Part shown: one piece after another, positions 5,514 to 14,044 of the stretch | Position numbering within the stretch: the first letter of the stretch is position 1 | How the letters are laid out: each line of letters begins with the position of its first letter | Assembly: GCA_027676805.1 (NCBI GenBank) | Contig: JAQENU010000014.1 | Location: 1-64,000, forward strand | Direction of reading: 5' to 3' | Source of the DNA: Coprobacillaceae bacterium UN01-12pH3A | Lineage (GTDB): Bacteria > Bacillota_I > Bacilli_A > Erysipelotrichales > Coprobacillaceae | Length of the DNA stretch: 64,000 nucleotides | Program-made: the position numbers and the translations under genes | The notes under the pieces: model-generated | Told to the model about the DNA's origin: nothing | The model's input: only the letters and a program-made list of their open reading frames with translations | The model's database searches: none

Positions 5514-7958
5514 TTATTTTCCTAAATATGTTTTTAAATATTGCCCCGTGTAGGATTGAGAACATTGGATCAGATTTTCTACTGTTCCGAAAAATACAAT
5601 AGCACCCCCTTGATCGCCTCCGCCGATTCCTAAATCAATCACATAGTCAGCCTGAGCTATGACCTGCATATTATGTTCCACAACAATAACGGTATGCCCT
5701 GAATCTGCCAATTCATTTAGCAAGACTAAAAAGTGTTCAACATCCTTAGGATGCAGTCCTGTTGTCGGTTCATCCAGTAAATACAGTAAATGACGTCCTT
5801 GATTATTCAAAAATGATTTTGCCAGCTTTAAGCGCTGCGCCTCTCCTCCGGATAATGCTGTTAAGCTTTGTCCTAGTTCCAAATAACCAAGTCCCACTTT
5901 TTGCAGATGGGCTAATTTATTGTAAATAGAACTCACATTTTCAAAAAACATAAGTGCTTCGGAAACCGAAAGCTCCAAGACTTCTTTAATGTTTAACCCT
6001 TGATAATGGATATCTAGGATATGCGGCTGAAACTGCTGTCCATGACAAATCGGACAAGCTACCTCGACATCTTCAAAAAACAGCATGTTGCTGACAACAT
6101 AGCCTAAGCCTTCACAGTTTTCACAGCGCCCGCCTTTTGCATTAAACGAAAAGGCAGTGGTCTTAATCCCCTGGGCTTTCGCTTCCTTGGTCTTAGCAAA
6201 TAATTGTCTTATATCCTGATAAAGATCTATATATGTCGCAATATTTGATCGACGCATACGATGAATCGGATTCTGATTGATTTCCACAATTTCATCAAAA
6301 TCGATTAAATGATTTTTATCATCAGGTTTCATGTGGGAAAGAACTTCAAAAATCAACGTGGATTTCCCTGATCCTGATACACCGGTAACTACTGTGAAAG
6401 TCTGCATCGGTAATTGAACATCGATATTTTTCAAATTAAACTGATGCGCATGTTCAATACAGATTGTTTTACTAAATAATCTAGGGTGCTGATTGAAAAT
6501 CGTCACATGATGAGCTAAAAACTGTCCGGTAACCGAGTTTTTTTGCTGCATGATTTCAGTTAATGTTCCTTGACCAACGATCTCACCGCCGTTTTTTCCG
6601 GCACCGGGACCTAAATCAATGATATAGTCTGCCTCTTTTATCACATCCATGTCATGCTCGATTAAAACCACTGTATTGCCTAAATCCCGCAGGTCTTTAA
6701 ATATACTGATCATTCCTGCCGTGTCCTTAGAATGCAGTCCGATTGTCGGTTCATCTAAAATATAAATGATTCCGGTTACTGTCGAGTCTAATGCACCTGC
6801 TAGTTTCAAACGTTGTGTTTCACCACCGGAAAGCGTTTTAGCCTGCCGATCAAGCGTTAAATAATCTAAACCTACCATGATTAAACGATTCAATTTAGTT
6901 TCCAAATCTAACAGATAAGACTCTGCTAACGTCATTTGACTATCAGATAACTGCCCCTTTAGTTTGGTAACCCAACCCAGCAATTGCCGAAGACTTTTAA
7001 GGGTCAGCTCTGGTAAACGACTATTAAACACATGTGCCTCGCGGCTTCTTTTATGCAATCTTTCTCCCAAGCAGTCTGGGCATTGACTTTCTATAAAATA
7101 TTTTTGAACACTCGTTGGTTTTTCACTGTATTTATGCCACAGCATTGTCTGAATTCCCACAAACTTTCCTGTTTGAGCCGTCTTAGGTATCGCTTTATCG
7201 GGAAAGCGCTCCCTTATCCAGTTACTTTCTACTCCATTTAACAAAATTTCTTTTTGAATATCAGAAAAATCACCTATAGGTGTGCCTTTGACATAAGAAG
7301 TCCCATAATGTTTATAGGCATTCATTAAAATCTCAATTTGATAATCACGATATTTTGCAGGCCAAAAAGCAACAGCCCCCGCTTCTAAGGACAGCCTTTC
7401 ATCAATTACTTTTGATAAATCAATCTGCATGACTTTGCCTAATCCTTGACAAGTCGGACATGCACCTTCTTTTGTATTATGAGAAAAATAGGTACGTGTC
7501 AGTTTTTCAATTCGCTGATGACAATGAGGACAGTCTATGTAAACAGTAAACCCGTCTTTTGTTTTCTCAAGATCTTCTTTACACACAGTCGGATCTATCC
7601 ACTCCCCACAAAGCGGGCATCGACTAAAACTCAGCTTTTCATAAATCATCCTTAAATCCGTATACATATCGCTGATTGTTCCTACTGTCGAACGGGGATT
7701 GCGGTTTGCGTCCTGCTGACGAATCAAAATAGCGGGAGACGTATTTAAAATCTGCTCAACCTTAGGTTTCTGAATTCCTTGATAGCTCATTGCTTCTAAA
7801 TATTGCCGCTGACATTCCTGATATAAAACATCGGCAGCTAAAGTTGATTTCCCAGAACCGGACAGACCGGTCAGAACTGTAATTTGATGACGGGGAATAT
7901 TGACACTGATGTTTTTCAGGTTGCCTTGATAAGCGTGTCTGATGATGATCGGTTTCAT
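5514..7958 (-). CDS. UvrA2-like excinuclease ABC subunit A paralog
   Basis: 814 residues with two ABC ATPase modules: Walker A at 31-38 (GLSGSGKS) and near 525 (GVSGSGKS), signature LSGGETQRLKLAG near 377 and LSGGEAQRLKLAK near 704, and Walker B LLDEPTTGLHP. Zinc cysteine pairs (CPLCG, CPHC, CPTCQG, CENCEGLG, CPICHG) are present. Only about 50 residues separate the first CPLCG from GACPTCQ, where canonical UvrA (about 940 residues) carries its UvrB-binding domain. That marks the UvrA2 class, which includes drug-resistance proteins such as DrrC. It probably binds DNA or intercalated drug without recruiting UvrB. AAGGAG precedes the ATG. Confidence 0.85.
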   Translation of the reverse strand: MKPIIIRHAYQGNLKNISVNIPRHQITVLTGLSGSGKSTLAADVLYQECQRQYLEAMSYQGIQKPKVEQILNTSPAILIRQQDANRNPRSTVGTISDMYTDLRMIYEKLSFSRCPLCGEWIDPTVCKEDLEKTKDGFTVYIDCPHCHQRIEKLTRTYFSHNTKEGACPTCQGLGKVMQIDLSKVIDERLSLEAGAVAFWPAKYRDYQIEILMNAYKHYGTSYVKGTPIGDFSDIQKEILLNGVESNWIRERFPDKAIPKTAQTGKFVGIQTMLWHKYSEKPTSVQKYFIESQCPDCLGERLHKRSREAHVFNSRLPELTLKSLRQLLGWVTKLKGQLSDSQMTLAESYLLDLETKLNRLIMVGLDYLTLDRQAKTLSGGETQRLKLAGALDSTVTGIIYILDEPTIGLHSKDTAGMISIFKDLRDLGNTVVLIEHDMDVIKEADYIIDLGPGAGKNGGEIVGQGTLTEIMQQKNSVTGQFLAHHVTIFNQHPRLFSKTICIEHAHQFNLKNIDVQLPMQTFTVVTGVSGSGKSTLIFEVLSHMKPDDKNHLIDFDEIVEINQNPIHRMRRSNIATYIDLYQDIRQLFAKTKEAKAQGIKTTAFSFNAKGGRCENCEGLGYVVSNMLFFEDVEVACPICHGQQFQPHILDIHYQGLNIKEVLELSVSEALMFFENVSSIYNKLAHLQKVGLGYLELGQSLTALSGGEAQRLKLAKSFLNNQGRHLLYLLDEPTTGLHPKDVEHFLVLLNELADSGHTVIVVEHNMQVIAQADYVIDLGIGGGDQGGAIVFFGTVENLIQCSQSYTGQYLKTYLGK

Positions 7959-7984
7959 TTTTACATCTCCTTTCCTGTTGTGTC

Positions 7985-7993
7985 AGTATAGCA
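7985..7993 (-). promoter_or_regulatory. Extended -10 promoter of the uvrA2-like gene
   Basis: On the minus strand the sequence reads TGCTATACT, an extended -10, about 27 bases before the start codon; the -35 is poor. Confidence 0.4.
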
Positions 7994-8004
7994 TATCCTA
8001 ATAA

Positions 8005-8033
8005 AAAAGAAACTGATTTTCATAATCAGTCTC
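8005..8033 (-). terminator. Intrinsic terminator of the acetyltransferase gene
   Basis: ACTGATT (8012-8018) and AATCAGT (8024-8030) pair; on the minus strand TTTCTTTTTT follows. It sits directly after the stop codon. Confidence 0.75.
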
Positions 8034-8614
8034 TATCTATATTTATTGCGGTCTTCATCTGTTATAGGACGAATGACTTTACAAGGGTTTCCGGCTGCCA
8101 GTACCCCACTGGGGATATCTTTATTGACTACACTGCCGGCACCAATCACAACATCATCCCCTATCGTCACTCCCGGAAGCACTGTCACATTAGCTCCGAT
8201 CCAAACATCATTCCCGACTTTGATCGGATAAGCATATTCTAAGCCTTTATTACGTTCTTCAATATTAAACGGATGTCCCGCCGTATAAAAGCCACAAAAC
8301 GGAGCAATAAATACGTTATCGCCAAAAGATACCTCTGCCCCATCTAAGATGGTACAGTAATAATTGGCGTAAAAGTTTTTTCCTACTGAAATATTATATC
8401 CATAATCACATTTAAAGGGAGAATGAATCACAAGATTCTCCCCTGCCTGATTAAGTATTCTGCGGATCAATGTATCTCTTTCTTTAAATAAAGAGGGTTT
8501 TAACTGGTTATATTCATAACAAAGATCACGGCATATGATACTTTCTTTGATAAGCTCTTCATCATAGTTTGCATCATACAGCATGCCTAGTTTTGCTTTT
8601 TCTTTTTCTGTCAT
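8033..8614 (-). CDS. Maltose/galactoside O-acetyltransferase-like protein
   Basis: 193 residues. An N-terminal Maa helical domain (MTEKEKAKLGMLYDANYDEEL, up to about 60) is followed by a left-handed beta-helix of hexapeptide repeats with HPFNIEERNKGLEYA (active-site histidine loop) and the end GAGSVVNKDIPSGVLAAGNP. It transfers acetyl from acetyl-CoA to a sugar hydroxyl; the physiological acceptor is unknown and it may serve detoxification of non-metabolised sugars. AAGGAG precedes the ATG. Two paralogs occur at 25248 and 27861. Confidence 0.88.
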   Translation of the reverse strand: MTEKEKAKLGMLYDANYDEELIKESIICRDLCYEYNQLKPSLFKERDTLIRRILNQAGENLVIHSPFKCDYGYNISVGKNFYANYYCTILDGAEVSFGDNVFIAPFCGFYTAGHPFNIEERNKGLEYAYPIKVGNDVWIGANVTVLPGVTIGDDVVIGAGSVVNKDIPSGVLAAGNPCKVIRPITDEDRNKYR

Positions 8615-8773
8615 GTTTTTCTCTCCTTAAAAACTATATTAACAGGTCCTTCTGTCTATCTCATCATACAATAAATTGATTTTAATTGGTATTGTTTTAT
8701 ATGGTTTTCTTTCATCTTATGAATAAATCATAGGACTTCGTAAACACTTATACTACATAAGGAGATGATCAGA

Positions 8774-9544
8774 ATGCTTTATTTATTCATTGCTTTAATT
8801 GCTTCAATCATTGGTGCATTATCCGGTTTGGGAGGCGGTGTCATCATAAAACCGATCTTAGATGCTATCGGTCACTATGACATTACAACAATCAATCTCC
8901 TTTCTTCTTTTACTGTATTGTCGATGGCGATTGCATCAACAATGCGTCACTATCAGGCTAAAACGATTTTTGATCAAAGTATGACGCCGCTGTTAGTTAT
9001 TGGATCGATTATCGGTGCTATGCTAGGCGATTCTTTATTTACCAAGGCTATCGAATATGCCAATTCCCCACATCAGGTAAAACAGCTGCAAAATATTTTA
9101 TTATTGGCACTGCTGGTGATTGTTCTGCTTTATATCAATTATTTCAATAAGAAGTATCAATTTCACATAAAGAATCGTGCCTTTATGCTTCTAATCGGAT
9201 TAAGCTTAGGCTTCATATCGACACTACTGGGGATTGGCGGTGGTCCAATCAATATTATGGCACTGACTTTATTTTTTGAATTGCCAGCTAAAGATGCCTC
9301 GATTAATTCCTTAATCCTTATTTTATTTTCGCAGGCTTCCAAGATATTTAATGTTTTTTTGAATCATGATTTACTAAGCTATGATTTAAGCATGCTGCTT
9401 TATATGATTCCCGGCGGCATTATTGGCGGACTACTTGGTTCCAAGCTCAATCATCGGCTGTCCGGCCGTACAGTAAAAATGGCTTTTAACCTAGTTTTAT
9501 TTTTCACAATGCTGACAACACTATATAATATTTATCTTTCCTGA
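8774..9544 (+). CDS. TSUP (TauE/SafE) family membrane permease
   Basis: About 256 residues, eight predicted helices, with the two glycine-rich repeats of the family: LIASIIGALSGLGGGVIIKP near the N-terminus and LGFISTLLGIGGGPINI at about 155. TSUP proteins export sulfite, sulfoacetate or other small anions. AAGGAG at 8759-8764 fits the ATG at 8774; the ATG at 8765 directly abuts it and is rejected. The gene lies 12 kb from the sulfite reductase operon, so a link to sulfur metabolism is only suggestive. Confidence 0.85.
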   Translation: MLYLFIALIASIIGALSGLGGGVIIKPILDAIGHYDITTINLLSSFTVLSMAIASTMRHYQAKTIFDQSMTPLLVIGSIIGAMLGDSLFTKAIEYANSPHQVKQLQNILLLALLVIVLLYINYFNKKYQFHIKNRAFMLLIGLSLGFISTLLGIGGGPINIMALTLFFELPAKDASINSLILILFSQASKIFNVFLNHDLLSYDLSMLLYMIPGGIIGGLLGSKLNHRLSGRTVKMAFNLVLFFTMLTTLYNIYLS

Positions 9545-9627
9545 CATAACCCCGGCACCCTTTTAATAAGATAGCATAGACTATATTAAGTATCATCTAT
9601 TTGCACTGCATCATCCCTACAGTACAA

Positions 9628-9704
9628 ACTGATCAGGCGCCATTATAACGGTAGCCGGGCTATCAATGATAGCAGCAGATCTCTTATGAGCATTTGCGGG
9701 ACAG
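9628..9704 (+). promoter_or_regulatory. NiCo (czcD) riboswitch aptamer
   Basis: The conserved NiCo blocks occur in order: CTGATCAGGC (9629-9638; reference CUGAGCAGGC), AGCCGGGCT (9653-9661), a stem GCTATC-AAT-GATAGC, then GCAGAT (9675-9680) paired with ATTTGC (9692-9697) and GGGACAG (9698-9704). The spacing matches the four-way-junction NiCo RNA whose structure was solved from an Erysipelotrichaceae czcD leader (recalled, not searched). Ni2+ or Co2+ should stabilise the aptamer. Confidence 0.85.
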
Positions 9705-9729
9705 ACGTATGTTCCGTAAATGCTTTTTT
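9690..9729 (+). terminator. Riboswitch-controlled intrinsic terminator
   Basis: GCATTTGCGG (9690-9699) pairs with CCGTAAATGC (9714-9723) with one G-U pair, followed by six T. Its 5' arm contains ATTTGC, the 3' arm of the aptamer helix, so terminator and metal-bound aptamer exclude each other. This predicts an ON switch: metal present, ATPase transcribed. Confidence 0.85.
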
Positions 9730-9797
9730 ACTTCACGGAACGATTAAAAGAATGTAAGTGCCATATAGAGCTATCTTGTACATGGGAGGTAACTTAT

Positions 9798-12311
9798 ATG
9801 ACAAAAAGTACAGGAAAATTAGGTTTGACTTCAAAAGAAGCGAAAGAGCTTCAGCAATTATTTGGCAAAAATGAATTAATATCCACACCAAGCCAAGGTT
9901 TCTTAAAAAAATGTGTGAGTGTTCTTTGTGAACCGATGTTTTTATTGCTTCTGATCACGGCTACAATTTATTTTGTTTTAGGAGAGCCTCGTGATGGAAG
10001 TGTTATGCTGATCTTTGTTTCAGCCATGATCAGCATCGATCTTTTACAGGAATGGAAAACCGATCAGACTCTCAAAGCCCTGAAAGATTTATCCGCACCG
10101 CGTATTCAGGTCATGCGAGACAATCAGGAATGCAGTATCGAAAGTATTGATTTAGTTCCCGGAGATGTGATGATTCTTTATGAAGGAACGCTAATCCCCG
10201 CTGATGGTCTCCTATTAAGCTGTCATGATCTCTGTGTCAATGAATCTACGCTTACAGGAGAAGCAGAGACTGTTTGGAAAACCGTGAATGAACATCACAA
10301 AGGTGATTCTTATTGGCGAAAGGATTACTGCTATGCCGGCACTATGGTTACTCAAGGCAGCGGCTATGTTCAAGTGGAAAAGATTGGCAGCTTGACGGAA
10401 TATGGAAAGATCGGCAAAACGATTTCAGAAACCGTCATCGAACCCACTCCCTTGCAAAAACAAACGAAACAGCTGATAAAAGGCTGCACCTATATTGCAT
10501 TAGGTTCCTTTTTATTAGTAAGTCTGTTGACTTGGCTGAATATATCGGAGTACGCTTTCATGGATCGTCTGATTAAAAGTTTTCTTTCGGGCATTACATT
10601 AGCCATGGCTTTGATCCCAGAAGAGTTCCCTGTTGTACTGACTGTTTTTTTATCAATGGGCGCATGGCGGCTGGCTAAAAAGCATTCGTTAGTCAAGCGT
10701 CTGCCATCCGTAGAAACACTCGGTGCCGTATCTGTTTTATGTGTGGATAAAACCGGTACACTGACGCAAAATCAAATGGCTGTACAGGAAATCTGTCCTT
10801 TCTGTCATTTAACTGAGGAATTTTTGAAAACACTGGGGGCAGCTTGTGAAGAAATGACATACGACCCGATGGAGATGGCTATCTTGGATTATTGTCAGCT
10901 TCACGGACTCACAAAAGATATCCTGTTTAAAGGACAATTAATCGATGAATACACCTTTACCAATGAAACAAAAATGATGGGACATATCTGGCAAAGAGAA
11001 AATGAACTGCTGATTGCTGCTAAAGGATCACCCGAAAGCATTCTATCCATCTCTTGTTTAGATCAACAGCAAAAACAGGAGGTCCGCAAAAAAATGGAAG
11101 CTTTGTCTGCTTGCGGACTGCGCGTCTTAGCAGTCGGACAGCAAAGAATAGAAAATGTATCTCAAATACCAAAGCAAATTGAAGATTGCAAGTTAGATTT
11201 TTTGGGACTGATCGCATTCATTGATCCTCCACGTCCATTCATTTCAAAAGAAATTCAGCGCTGCTATCAGGCAGGTATCCGAATCATCATGATCACCGGA
11301 GATAATGGGACGACCGCAAGAGGTATCGCCGATCAAATTGGGATGGATCAAAATGGCAAAATCATGACTGGCGAACAGATCGATTTGCTTTCCGATGAAA
11401 AACTGCAAGAAGCGGTTACCCATGTCAATATATTTTCACGTGTCATCCCAAATCATAAAATGCGAATTGTGCAAGCTCTTAAAGCAAATGGAGAAATCGT
11501 TGCCATGACCGGTGATGGGGTTAACGATGCCCCGGCTTTAAAAAGCGCAGATATCGGGATTGCAATGGGAAAACGTGGAAGCGAGGTTTCCCGTGAAGCT
11601 GCCGACCTCATTTTATTAGATGATAATTTTTCTACCATCTTAGACACTGTCGAAGATGGGCGCCGTATTTATGACAATATAAAAAAAGCGATTAATTATA
11701 TTTTTACCATTCACATCCCCATTGCCTTATCTTCATTACTTGCGCCATTATTCAAAATATCACCGGACGCGTTGCTTTTACTTCCGATTCACATCGTGTT
11801 AATGGAACTGATCATCGATCCTACTTGTTCCATCGTATTAGAACGACTTCCTAAAGAGGATACCATTATGAAACGTTCTCCCCGCAATGCGAACACCCCA
11901 CTTTTAAGCCGAAGCCTTTTATTTAAAAGCATTCTGCAGGGACTGATGATGTTTATCGCTTCTTTTGGAACTTACTATCTTTATTTCATTTTCAATAATG
12001 ATCCGTTTTTAGCTCGTACAATGGGCATATCTATTCTTGTTTTTGCAAACATCTTTCTTGTTTTAGTAAACAGCTCTAACCACAGTTTAGTGATACATTC
12101 AATAAAAAGTTTATTTCAGGATCACATTATCTGCTTATCGATGGGGATCACACTATTCATGCTGTGTATTATTCTATATACTCCACTTCACCTGTTTTTT
12201 AAATTAGTGCCATTATCTTTACCACAGCTGCTCTTATCTTTATTCATTGGAGCACTCTCTGTTTTCTGGTATGAAGGAATAAAACTGTTTTCAGGAAAAA
12301 AGCTGCCCTAA
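9798..12311 (+). CDS. P-type cation ATPase, predicted Ni/Co-responsive exporter
   Basis: 837 residues. Order: N-terminal cation-ATPase domain, TGEAE actuator loop, helix 4 with I273-PEEFP-278, phosphorylation site D317 in DKTGTLT, nucleotide domain, and GDGVNDAP near 572, then six C-terminal helices. It lacks the CPC/SPC motif and N-terminal metal-binding domains of P1B heavy-metal pumps; the architecture is P2-like (HAD-IC family, Ca-ATPase relatives). The start follows GGGAGGT (9784-9790); an in-frame ATG at 9720 lies inside the terminator and is rejected. The riboswitch context implies export of Ni2+ or Co2+, which sequence alone would not have suggested. Confidence 0.88.
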   Translation: MTKSTGKLGLTSKEAKELQQLFGKNELISTPSQGFLKKCVSVLCEPMFLLLLITATIYFVLGEPRDGSVMLIFVSAMISIDLLQEWKTDQTLKALKDLSAPRIQVMRDNQECSIESIDLVPGDVMILYEGTLIPADGLLLSCHDLCVNESTLTGEAETVWKTVNEHHKGDSYWRKDYCYAGTMVTQGSGYVQVEKIGSLTEYGKIGKTISETVIEPTPLQKQTKQLIKGCTYIALGSFLLVSLLTWLNISEYAFMDRLIKSFLSGITLAMALIPEEFPVVLTVFLSMGAWRLAKKHSLVKRLPSVETLGAVSVLCVDKTGTLTQNQMAVQEICPFCHLTEEFLKTLGAACEEMTYDPMEMAILDYCQLHGLTKDILFKGQLIDEYTFTNETKMMGHIWQRENELLIAAKGSPESILSISCLDQQQKQEVRKKMEALSACGLRVLAVGQQRIENVSQIPKQIEDCKLDFLGLIAFIDPPRPFISKEIQRCYQAGIRIIMITGDNGTTARGIADQIGMDQNGKIMTGEQIDLLSDEKLQEAVTHVNIFSRVIPNHKMRIVQALKANGEIVAMTGDGVNDAPALKSADIGIAMGKRGSEVSREAADLILLDDNFSTILDTVEDGRRIYDNIKKAINYIFTIHIPIALSSLLAPLFKISPDALLLLPIHIVLMELIIDPTCSIVLERLPKEDTIMKRSPRNANTPLLSRSLLFKSILQGLMMFIASFGTYYLYFIFNNDPFLARTMGISILVFANIFLVLVNSSNHSLVIHSIKSLFQDHIICLSMGITLFMLCIILYTPLHLFFKLVPLSLPQLLLSLFIGALSVFWYEGIKLFSGKKLP

Positions 12312-12327
12312 TTTAGAGGCAGCTTTT
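12297..12327. terminator. Bidirectional terminator
   Basis: AAAAGCTGCC and GGCAGCTTTT flank a 10-base loop, between the convergent ATPase and DUF1801 genes; the 5' arm overlaps the last ATPase codons. Confidence 0.85.
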
Positions 12328-12673
12328 ACTTATTCAAATTTTCTTTTACACGATATTTCACGATCTTAATAATCAACGCTTTAGGCAAGGGTTCATTTAA
12401 AGGAAATTGTATTGCCCCTTTAGAATGTTTGTATGGCTGATCCGATTGTTTTAAGTAATACGCCACTCCGCTTTCACCCGGATAGAAGCCTAAATGCTGT
12501 TTATTCATTGCAAAATGAACAAGGTTTCCATTCAGCTGGAAAGTGGGCATTCCCCAGCTTATTTTCTCTGTCGTTTCTGCCGGAACATTTTCTTTAATGA
12601 GCGTATAAATTGTCAGCAGTACTTCCTGCCTAGCTTGATCAAACTCTGATATGTAATGTTGGATTGGATTCAT
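12326..12673 (-). CDS. DUF1801 (YdhG/YobT-like) protein
   Basis: A 115-residue single-domain protein with the family core EKISWGMPTFQLNGNLVHFA, then HLGFYP and the lysine-containing KHSKGAIQFPLNEPLP. DUF1801 has a YdhG-like fold; some members are called iron chaperones by weak similarity to frataxin folds, but function is unproven. AGGAGG precedes the ATG. It is monocistronic. Confidence 0.85.
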   Translation of the reverse strand: MNPIQHYISEFDQARQEVLLTIYTLIKENVPAETTEKISWGMPTFQLNGNLVHFAMNKQHLGFYPGESGVAYYLKQSDQPYKHSKGAIQFPLNEPLPKALIIKIVKYRVKENLNK

Positions 12674-12803
12674 AGCTGCCTCCTGTCTTTCCTTTAGCTT
12701 AACATGATTTTGGTTATTTATTCAATTATTATATAATCAAGATAAACATTATAATCGGACTTTATTTTCTTTCATAAGATAGAATGTAGAAAGGAGGTTA
12801 CGC

Positions 12804-13184
12804 ATGGCAATTATCAATTCGATTCAAAACACAGCAAATATAGTGTATGAAGGACAAACAATCAACAGCAACGCTGTCAGTACTCTGCTTTTATTACCTC
12901 CGACAATTTTAAAAGCAGTTGATAAATTAACTGCAAAGATCGGTGATACACTGGCATATACGATTACAATTACCAATGTTTCACTGAGTGATATTTCCAG
13001 TATCGCTTTTAGTGATACGATTGCTGCCGGTGCCACTTATGTTGCCGATTCATTCACTGTCAACGGGACAAAGGTGACGCCTACTGTTGCTGGTCAGGTT
13101 ATCTCTTATACGATCCCAACTATTGCCGCAGCCGGAGCCGCTGCCATTAAATTCAATGTTACCGTTGTAGGTGGGGGCAATTAA
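12804..13184 (+). CDS. Single-repeat DUF11 protein without signal peptide
   Basis: 126 residues. The first 40 (TANIVYEGQTINSNAVST) match the usual leader of Firmicutes DUF11 proteins. Residues 36-123 form one DUF11 beta-sandwich (LAYTITITNVS, then FSDTIAAGATYVADSFTVNG). No signal peptide, sortase motif or membrane helix is visible, although DUF11 repeats normally belong to large surface proteins. A strong AAGGAGG precedes the ATG and a terminator follows, so it is an intact stand-alone gene. Its destination in the cell is unknown. Confidence 0.8.
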   Translation: MAIINSIQNTANIVYEGQTINSNAVSTLLLLPPTILKAVDKLTAKIGDTLAYTITITNVSLSDISSIAFSDTIAAGATYVADSFTVNGTKVTPTVAGQVISYTIPTIAAAGAAAIKFNVTVVGGGN

Positions 13185-13219
13185 AAAATGATGTACATCT
13201 CTATGTACACCATTTTTTT
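13183..13219. terminator. Bidirectional terminator
   Basis: AAAAAATG-A-TGTACAT and ATGTACA-C-CATTTTTTT form a long stem around CTCT, between the convergent DUF11 and pentapeptide genes. Confidence 0.85.
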
Positions 13220-14042
13220 ATTTCCAAGAATCCGGTCTTTTCAAATAAGGAGGTAATTTCGTTTTCTGATTCCCGATGGCGGCATTGATTTGTCCCTGAG
13301 TTAAAAAGAGACATTCATAAAGGTTTGCTCCGCTAAAATCAACCTGTCGAAGATCTGCTCCTAAAAAGTTAACACGTATCAGCTGACTATTTTTAAAATC
13401 ACTGCCAATCAGTAAACTCATACTGAAATCTGTTTCCACAAACTGCTGATGATCAAACTTTTTAGAAAACATCGGTTTCTTTGGGCGTTCTGACCACTGA
13501 TGACTGAAACGGCGGCTGACTTCTTTTAAAATTATATTAGTTCGTTCATGCAAATTGGGCAGTGAACAATTTTTCAAACATTCTTGATTAATAAATGCGG
13601 ATTTTATCTCCGTCAACAATAAAGTAATATCAGACAGCAAGTCTTCAATTCCCTTTAAGCAGGTGCATTGCAGTAAATACCAACGCATTTGCTGTAATTG
13701 AAACACTTTTACAAAATCAGAAAAGATCCGTTCTTTTTTATCCGGATACTCCTGCCACGTCGCCTTTGGATAAAGCGACTGTGTCACAATTTGCCCTGCA
13801 CCAAGACAATCATATTGGATACAGCCGGTTAATCTTCTTTTCGTTAGATCCGAATGAATGGCACACAGACCATCCTGACACAGGTGAACACAAGGGACAC
13901 CTGCTTTCTTATCCTGAGGAAAACCATCTATTTTAGAAAAATACAATGCGGCGCAGCATATACCGCTGCAGCTTTGACAATCAATAAGTAAATCATCCAT
14001 TAAATGAGGGTCTAAGGGCTGTTTATACATTGCTTTTTTCAT
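13218..14042 (-). CDS. Pentapeptide-repeat protein with N-terminal cysteine cluster
   Basis: 274 residues. Residues 20-80 hold a cysteine cluster (DCQSCSGICC, then PCVHLCQDGLCAIH and GCIQYDC) able to bind metal. A helical middle follows. Residues about 205-250 form a short pentapeptide-repeat helix (A/S-D/N-F/L pattern: SQLIRVNFLGADLRQVDFSG). Such fusions are widespread and uncharacterised. The start overlaps closely with the upstream SnoaL gene (2-base gap) and lacks a clear Shine-Dalgarno, suggesting translational coupling. Start position is uncertain. Confidence 0.75.
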   Translation of the reverse strand: MKKAMYKQPLDPHLMDDLLIDCQSCSGICCAALYFSKIDGFPQDKKAGVPCVHLCQDGLCAIHSDLTKRRLTGCIQYDCLGAGQIVTQSLYPKATWQEYPDKKERIFSDFVKVFQLQQMRWYLLQCTCLKGIEDLLSDITLLLTEIKSAFINQECLKNCSLPNLHERTNIILKEVSRRFSHQWSERPKKPMFSKKFDHQQFVETDFSMSLLIGSDFKNSQLIRVNFLGADLRQVDFSGANLYECLFLTQGQINAAIGNQKTKLPPYLKRPDSWK

Positions 14043-14044
14043 CT

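Noticed and set aside
9720..9797. Longer P-type ATPase starting at ATG 9720
   Set aside because: This ATG lies inside the riboswitch terminator and has no ribosome binding site; GGGAGGT at 9784-9790 fixes the start at 9798.
10313..10696. Short frames inside the P-type ATPase gene on both strands
   Set aside because: They lack ribosome binding sites and recognised sequence; they are overlaps of a well-supported gene.
12824..13036. Antisense frame within the DUF11 gene
   Set aside because: It has no ribosome binding site and mirrors the coding constraint of the plus-strand gene.
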